A DNA stretch of 64,000 nucleotides from Pseudodesulfovibrio profundus (GTDB lineage: Bacteria > Desulfobacterota > Desulfovibrionia > Desulfovibrionales > Desulfovibrionaceae): assembly GCF_900217235.1 (NCBI RefSeq), contig NZ_LT907975.1:434001-498000 (forward strand), given 5' to 3'. This document shows, one piece after another, positions 59,782 through 64,000 of this stretch. The position numbers were made by a program, and so were the translations under genes. The notes under the pieces are model-generated. The model did no database searches. It had not been told where the DNA came from and saw only the letters and a list, made by a program, of their open reading frames with translations. Position 1 is the first letter of the stretch. Each line of letters begins with the position of its first letter.

Positions 59782-62178
59782 ATGGAACTGTTCGCCACAG
59801 ACCTGGAAAGGCTGGCGTTTCTACTGGAGGCCGATGCGGCGCTGACTCTCGATCCCGACACGCTCGGGTCCGAGGCCGCCGAACAGTCCGCTCCTGAAGA
59901 GCTCCCTCCCGAGAAGCGCCCCAAGTACATCACCAACTACATCGGCAGTAAGCAGAAGCTCGTCGACTGGATCTGGAAGCATACCCCGGAGGGCACTGGC
60001 ACGGTGCTGGATGCCTTTTCGGGGTCTGCGGTCGTGGCCTACATGTACAAGACCAAGGGCCTCCAGGTCATCGCCAACGACCGGCTCCGCTACTGCCACC
60101 ATGCCGCCAAGGCGATCATCGAGAACAACTCGGTTCGCCTGAGCGAGGACGAGATCGAGGCACTCCTGGCCGACAACGCCAAGGCGGGCAGCTTCGTTCA
60201 GGACAACTTCAAGGGCATTTTCTTCGCCAAGGGCGTCCATGCGCTGATCGACACCATCCGCGCCAACTGCGACAAGCTCTCCGGGTTCAAGAAAGACATC
60301 GCCCTGTTCGGCCTCGGCAAAACCTGCATGAGCGGCAAGGGTGGCTTCGGCCACTTCTCGTCGTCCACCGATTATGGCCGCCGCCAGGACACCCCCGACG
60401 AGTTCAAGGATCGCTTGCGCAAGAACCTGCAGCGTATCAACGCCCTGGTTTTCGACAACGACAAGGAGAACAAGGCATACCGGCAGGACATCAACGACCT
60501 GCTGCCGAAAGCCAAGGCGGATCTGGCCTACTTCGATCCGCCCTACGCCACCGAGTTTTCGACCACCAACTACGAGCGGGCCTACCACTTCGTGGAGGGG
60601 CTCATGACCTATTGGGAAGGGCTCGAAATCAAGGCCGACACCAAGGTCAAGTATTACGAGACCGACCACAAGACCGTCACCAAGGCCAACGCCAACGAGT
60701 TCTTCCAGACCTTTCTCGGCAACGCCAAGCAAATCCCGCACTGGCTGATTTCCTACCGCGATCACGCCTATCCCAACGAGCAGGAGATGAAGCGGATCAT
60801 CGGCTCCTTCGGCAAGCAGAGCCGGATGAAGTCCAAGGATCACCACTACGCCATCACCTCCAAGCACGGCGAGGCTTCCAACGCCAAGGAGCGTCTGTTC
60901 GTCTGCGCTCCCGGGGCCAAGGCCAGCGCCGAGCGGGAGGAGAAACCCGTTCCGATGGCCGCCGCCGCGAACTTCCACACCAGCATTCCCGTGGACATCC
61001 GGCTGGGCGAAGGCGAACGCCTCGCGACCGAGGCCATGGATGTCGGTTCGGCGGGCGACCCCCAGTTCAGCTTCGTGCTCTGCCGCACCGGCACCAACAA
61101 GAACGGCGACCACTTCACCGCCGAAGAGTTGTCCGGTCGGCACATGACGGCCGTGAACAAGAAGGTCGATCTGCAGCATTCGCAGGAGTTCAACGACATC
61201 GTCGGCGGCATCGTCGCCGCCGACTACCTGGAGGACGACAACGGCGGCCGCGTGGAATGCGTCGGCGAGCTGTACGTCCACGACACCCCGGCCGCCCGGC
61301 TGGCCTACAAGCTGATGAAGCGCGGGATCATCTCCCAGGTCTCCATGGAATGCGACTACCAGGAGGGCGAATGCTCGGTCTGCCACAAGCGCTTCCAGAA
61401 CAAGGCCGACTACTGCACCCACCTACGCAAATTCAAGGGCCGTGATTTCAACGGCCAACCCGTTTTCGAGATTCTGCACGGCGTCACTTTCACCGGACTG
61501 GGACTGCTCGACCGCAAAGGCGCGGACGAGAACGCCAGGATTCTGCAGGTGGCGTCCCTTCAGAGCCAGCCCGACCAATCCCAACCCGAAGGAGATTCCA
61601 CGATGGAAGACAAAACCAAACCTACCGATGACCCGGCCGTCGAAGCGGCCAAGAAGAAACCGGCCCAACAGGAAGGCGATCCTGCCCGCGTTTCCGACCT
61701 GGAAAAGGAAAACCGGCAGCTCAAGGCCCAGGTGGCCGAGCTGCAGAAACGCGTCCAGGAACTGGAAGCCGAACAAAAGGCGGCCGCTTGCCGCTCCCGC
61801 GCCAAGAAACTGCTCACCCGGCTGGAGAAGCAGGGGCTCTCCTTTGCATCCGATGAGGACCGGGAAGCCGAGCTGAAACGCCTGGCCGAACTGTCCGACG
61901 AAGCCTTCGCCGCCACCGAGGCCGCTTACGAGCGCCTGCCCAAATCGGCCAAGGCGGACAAGGACAAGGAAGAGAAACCCGCCGACAGCGACCACGGCGG
62001 CAAGCCCGCCGCCAAGGCATCGACGGAAACCCCGCTACGCAGCGACGCCGGTGTTCGGCCCCACGATGTGGACGACCGCAAGGTGTCGCTCGAGGACCGT
62101 CTGCGCGACGGGTTCATGGCCGCTTACCGCAACCGTGTCGGCGAGGACTCTCCCGAACACTCGCAAATCAACGCATAA
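59782..62178 (+). CDS. DNA adenine methyltransferase - prohead protease - scaffold fusion
   Basis: 798 residues from ATG 59782. Residues about 45-375: D12-class DNA adenine methyltransferase (NYIGSKQKLVDWIW, LDAFSGSAVVAYMY, catalytic YFDPPYATEF). About 400-605: T4 gp21-like prohead protease pattern (FVLCRTGTNKNGDHFTAEEL, VDLQHSQEFNDIVGGI, IISQVSMECDYQEGECSVCH). About 608-798: charged coiled-coil scaffold (DLEKENRQLKAQVAELQKRVQELEAEQK). Methylation could protect phage DNA; the rest matures the capsid. Capsid genes follow directly. Confidence 0.85.
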   Translation: MELFATDLERLAFLLEADAALTLDPDTLGSEAAEQSAPEELPPEKRPKYITNYIGSKQKLVDWIWKHTPEGTGTVLDAFSGSAVVAYMYKTKGLQVIANDRLRYCHHAAKAIIENNSVRLSEDEIEALLADNAKAGSFVQDNFKGIFFAKGVHALIDTIRANCDKLSGFKKDIALFGLGKTCMSGKGGFGHFSSSTDYGRRQDTPDEFKDRLRKNLQRINALVFDNDKENKAYRQDINDLLPKAKADLAYFDPPYATEFSTTNYERAYHFVEGLMTYWEGLEIKADTKVKYYETDHKTVTKANANEFFQTFLGNAKQIPHWLISYRDHAYPNEQEMKRIIGSFGKQSRMKSKDHHYAITSKHGEASNAKERLFVCAPGAKASAEREEKPVPMAAAANFHTSIPVDIRLGEGERLATEAMDVGSAGDPQFSFVLCRTGTNKNGDHFTAEELSGRHMTAVNKKVDLQHSQEFNDIVGGIVAADYLEDDNGGRVECVGELYVHDTPAARLAYKLMKRGIISQVSMECDYQEGECSVCHKRFQNKADYCTHLRKFKGRDFNGQPVFEILHGVTFTGLGLLDRKGADENARILQVASLQSQPDQSQPEGDSTMEDKTKPTDDPAVEAAKKKPAQQEGDPARVSDLEKENRQLKAQVAELQKRVQELEAEQKAAACRSRAKKLLTRLEKQGLSFASDEDREAELKRLAELSDEAFAATEAAYERLPKSAKADKDKEEKPADSDHGGKPAAKASTETPLRSDAGVRPHDVDDRKVSLEDRLRDGFMAAYRNRVGEDSPEHSQINA
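61603..62178 (+). CDS. Nested in-frame scaffolding protein (internal start)
   Basis: 191 residues, same frame as the C-terminus of the fusion protein. ATG 61603 has AAGGAGA seven bases before it, a better ribosome binding site than many in this prophage. The product would be just the coiled-coil scaffold and tail. Phage lambda makes its scaffold (Nu3) the same way from inside the protease gene C. That the internal start is used is inferred. Confidence 0.65.
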   Translation: MEDKTKPTDDPAVEAAKKKPAQQEGDPARVSDLEKENRQLKAQVAELQKRVQELEAEQKAAACRSRAKKLLTRLEKQGLSFASDEDREAELKRLAELSDEAFAATEAAYERLPKSAKADKDKEEKPADSDHGGKPAAKASTETPLRSDAGVRPHDVDDRKVSLEDRLRDGFMAAYRNRVGEDSPEHSQINA

Positions 62179-62190
62179 GGAGGAAACACC

Positions 62191-62553
62191 ATGTCATTCA
62201 TCAATCCGTGTCACCGCAGCCTCGCCTATGGCGACGGCCACATCCAGGGCGACGGCCAGCTCGGCCAGGTGGTCCGCGTGGTCGGCGACGACCTGTTCGC
62301 CGTCAACACCGATCCCACCAAACGCTCCTTCGGCATCCTGATTAAGGATTACGCCGGTGGCGAAATGCCCGGCATCTACTGCGACGGCGGCGTTTACGAG
62401 ACCGACGCCTTCGAAGGGACCGTCGTCGCCGGAGACGACCTGAAAGTTTCGGCGAGCGGTCGCCTGACCAACGGCGTCGCGGCCGGAGAGCACGTCGTCG
62501 CCCACGCCATTTCCGTACAGAGCGGCGTCCTCAAATTCCGCCTGCTCGTCTAA
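62191..62553 (+). CDS. Putative head decoration protein
   Basis: 120 residues, 12 bp after the protease-scaffold gene, with AAGGAGG upstream. Beta-rich and glycine-rich (GQLGQVVRVVGDDLFAVNTD ... TVVAGDDLKVSASGRLTNGVAAGEHVVAHAISVQSG), a form of the small capsid-stabilising proteins that lie between protease and capsid genes. The assignment rests mainly on position and fold character. Confidence 0.7.
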   Translation: MSFINPCHRSLAYGDGHIQGDGQLGQVVRVVGDDLFAVNTDPTKRSFGILIKDYAGGEMPGIYCDGGVYETDAFEGTVVAGDDLKVSASGRLTNGVAAGEHVVAHAISVQSGVLKFRLLV

Positions 62554-62571
62554 CCCAAGGAGCCAACGCAC

Positions 62572-63435
62572 ATGAAAACCAATCAGTTGAAGATCCATTC
62601 CCAGGAATACATGGAAACCATGGCGCGGCTCATGAGCGAGGCTCTCGAGTCGCCCGAAGGCATGCGGGCGCTTGCCGCCGCCATCGCCGCGCCCATCGAA
62701 CAAGAGATCAAGCGCAAGGAGATCTCCTCGCTGCTGCTCACCAAGCACACGTTGCCCAAGGGCGAACGTCCGGTCTACCAGAAGAAACCGACCGTCAAAG
62801 CCCACTGGATCAGCAAGGACGGCGACGCCCAGGAGCAGGAGGTGGGCAAGGACGAGGTCGAGTTCCCCACCAACCGCATCCACTCCAACCCGATGGTGGA
62901 CGTTTCCGTCCTCAAAAACGGCAACATCGGCACGCTGATGGACATTCAGACCAGCGCCGCCGACGCCATCCGCAAGGAGATGGACCGACGCACCATCTCG
63001 GTGCTTTCCTCGGCCATCCCGGCGGCCAACACCATCGAGGTCACCGGCGACCTGCTCACCGAGGAGGCACTGAACGAGGCCATCTCGATCATCGAGGACC
63101 TGGAGCTGTCGGTGAAGTACATCGTCATGCGCGGCCGCCGTTTCAACGACATGCGTGGCTGGAACCTCGATCCCCAGACCAAGCTCGAGCTGCGCCAGAA
63201 GGGTGTCATCAAGAACTACGGCACCGGCGGCATTCTGTTGACCGCCTCCATGCCGCTGGACGAGATCATCATCGTCCCGGATGAAGAGGTCGGAAAGATG
63301 CCGGTGCGCGAAAACCTGAAGACGGAGTCCATCGATCAGAAGACCCGCTTCAAGACCGGCTGGCTGGTGTGGTCCGAGATCGGTCAAGGAATTACCCGGC
63401 CCGACATCATGGCCAAGGTCAAACTGGTTCCGTAA
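62572..63435 (+). CDS. Major capsid protein (HK97-fold)
   Basis: 287 residues. Position right after protease/scaffold and decoration genes, and the pattern RISVL-type (RRTISVLSSAIPAANTIEVTGD), YIVMRGRRFNDMRGW, LDEIIIVPDEEVGKMPVRENL, KTGWLVWSEIGQGITRPDIMAKVKLVP, fit HK97-like capsid proteins. The N-terminal 90 residues are helical, a possible delta domain. It should be the most abundant protein of the virion. Confidence 0.82.
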   Translation: MKTNQLKIHSQEYMETMARLMSEALESPEGMRALAAAIAAPIEQEIKRKEISSLLLTKHTLPKGERPVYQKKPTVKAHWISKDGDAQEQEVGKDEVEFPTNRIHSNPMVDVSVLKNGNIGTLMDIQTSAADAIRKEMDRRTISVLSSAIPAANTIEVTGDLLTEEALNEAISIIEDLELSVKYIVMRGRRFNDMRGWNLDPQTKLELRQKGVIKNYGTGGILLTASMPLDEIIIVPDEEVGKMPVRENLKTESIDQKTRFKTGWLVWSEIGQGITRPDIMAKVKLVP

Positions 63436-63453
63436 TCCGGGAGGTGACGTGAG

Positions 63454-63813
63454 ATGAATCGAATCAAGAACATCCGTTCCGGCGTTCTGGTGATCCCCGA
63501 CGCCGGGCTGAAACTCAAACCCGGTCAGGTGGTCGAGGTGGAACGCCTCACCAAGCAGATCCAGGCGGCTCTCAAGAACGGCCGCCTGGCCATGGCCGAC
63601 AAACCGAAGCAGGAACCGCTCGCCCCTCCAGAGCCCGACCAGGACGCGGAACCGGTGGACCTGAGCAAACTCTCCGCCACCGACGCCATCTCCAAGGTCA
63701 ACGAGGAAGCCAATCCGGAAACCCTCAAAGGCTACATGGACACCGAGAAACGCCGCACGGTGATCGACGCGCTCAAGAGCCGTCTGGAGGGTCTACAAGG
63801 TGCTGCTGAGTAA
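63454..63813 (+). CDS. Phage head-region hypothetical protein, 119 residues
   Basis: Downstream of the capsid gene with GGGAGGTGA upstream. N-terminal part resembles small head-tail region proteins (IRSGVLVIPDAGLKLKPGQVVEVERLTKQIQAALKNGRLA), followed by a Pro/Asp linker and a helical C-terminus. It overlaps the start of the next gene. Function not known. Confidence 0.7.
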   Translation: MNRIKNIRSGVLVIPDAGLKLKPGQVVEVERLTKQIQAALKNGRLAMADKPKQEPLAPPEPDQDAEPVDLSKLSATDAISKVNEEANPETLKGYMDTEKRRTVIDALKSRLEGLQGAAE

Positions 63814-64000
63814 CCTCATCGCCGACCTGCGGCTCGACCTGTCCGATCCGGGCGCATCTCTCTTCGAGGATCAGACTCTGGAGAGGTGCGTCCGGAAGGC
63901 CGTTTTCCGTGTCGGCCGTGACCTCGACCAATCGCTGACGATCACGGCCGGAGAGATTACCCCCGATCCCACCGGCGAGGTCCGCGAGCTCCTGGTGATC
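63800..64000 (+). CDS. Putative head-tail connector protein (partial)
   Basis: Open from GTG 63800 to the window edge (67 codons). The helical N-terminus (LLSNLIADLRLDLSD ... LERCVRKAVFRVGRDLDQSL) and its place after the capsid gene fit gp6-like head-tail connectors. Truncated by the window, so tentative. Confidence 0.55.
   Translation, partial: MLLSNLIADLRLDLSDPGASLFEDQTLERCVRKAVFRVGRDLDQSLTITAGEITPDPTGEVRELLVI

Larger units (their letters stand above)
28767..64000. mobile_element. Prophage of a tailed phage (left end and about 35 kb; continues beyond the window)
   Basis: Starting shortly after ssrA, base composition becomes clearly GC-richer and gene order turns phage-like: integration operon, repressor region, sigma factor, recombination and replication genes, terminase, portal, head, protease/scaffold, capsid, connector. 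Tail genes and the right attachment site are not in the window. The exact left boundary is not visible because attL cannot be recognised without its partner. Confidence 0.9.

Noticed and set aside
59821-61422. 533-residue minus-strand frame
   Set aside because: Shadow of the methyltransferase-protease fusion, whose motifs and start site are clear.

Overview
The window is a bacterial chromosome segment of two kinds. Positions 1 to about 28,700 are a moderate-GC backbone whose gene set fits a sulfate-reducing deltaproteobacterium of the Desulfovibrio / Pseudodesulfovibrio type: secG-tpiA-pgk-rimI, a YedF-like protein, a DUF6485-type small Cys-rich protein, ftsK-lolA, lptF/lptG, ssrA. The taxon is inferred from gene content only. 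From about 28,770 to the right edge the sequence is clearly GC-richer and is a tailed-phage prophage that runs out of the window.

Backbone: a membrane-bound SpoIIE-type phosphatase (cut by the left edge); a TolC-like gene destroyed by a 3.28-kb ISL3-family element that has 44-bp inverted ends and carries two passenger genes (di-haem cytochrome c, metallophosphoesterase); an SH3-repeat protein; two identical tRNA-Leu(GAG) genes; secG/tpiA/pgk/rimI; a Nudix protein and an inositol monophosphatase; gcvT; an acyltransferase; yedF; an rRNA pseudouridine synthase; lolA/ftsK; efp/aroQ; engB; lptF/lptG; uppP. At 25,067 a tRNA-Met gene is followed by a decayed 3-kb integrated island bounded by a 17-bp repeat of the tRNA 3' end. 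The island holds an integrase fragment and a Sel1-repeat gene split by an intact IS4-family element with 9-bp target duplications. ssrA (tmRNA) follows.

Prophage: a minus-strand integration operon (small ORF, DUF2924 protein, large serine recombinase, HTH protein); a self-contained cassette with its own promoter/operator and terminator (LexA-like HTH repressor, unknown 262-aa protein, 700-aa QueC-like PP-loop protein); a phage sigma factor; a recombination/replication operon (Cas4-like nuclease, Sak4-like ATPase, DUF669 ssDNA-binding protein, ERCC4 nuclease, RecD-like helicase, primase-helicase); a Phd/ParE toxin-antitoxin pair; an iteron-like repeat cluster; terminase-related genes; an inserted tyrosine-recombinase operon beside a 25-nt repeat array; then terminase, portal, a giant head protein with a kinase-like domain, a methyltransferase-prohead protease-scaffold fusion, decoration protein, major capsid protein and the start of the connector genes.

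The two most notable signals are both in the prophage. First, a rigid 32-nt sequence, TCCGAC-N14-TCCGGTAAGTAA, occurs six times with exact spacing, each time upstream of a transcription unit and once on the minus strand in front of the minus-strand integration operon. Together with the phage's own sigma factor this looks like a dedicated promoter regulon. Second, the repressor / unknown / QueC-like cassette looks like a compact, possibly undescribed defence or nucleobase-chemistry module.
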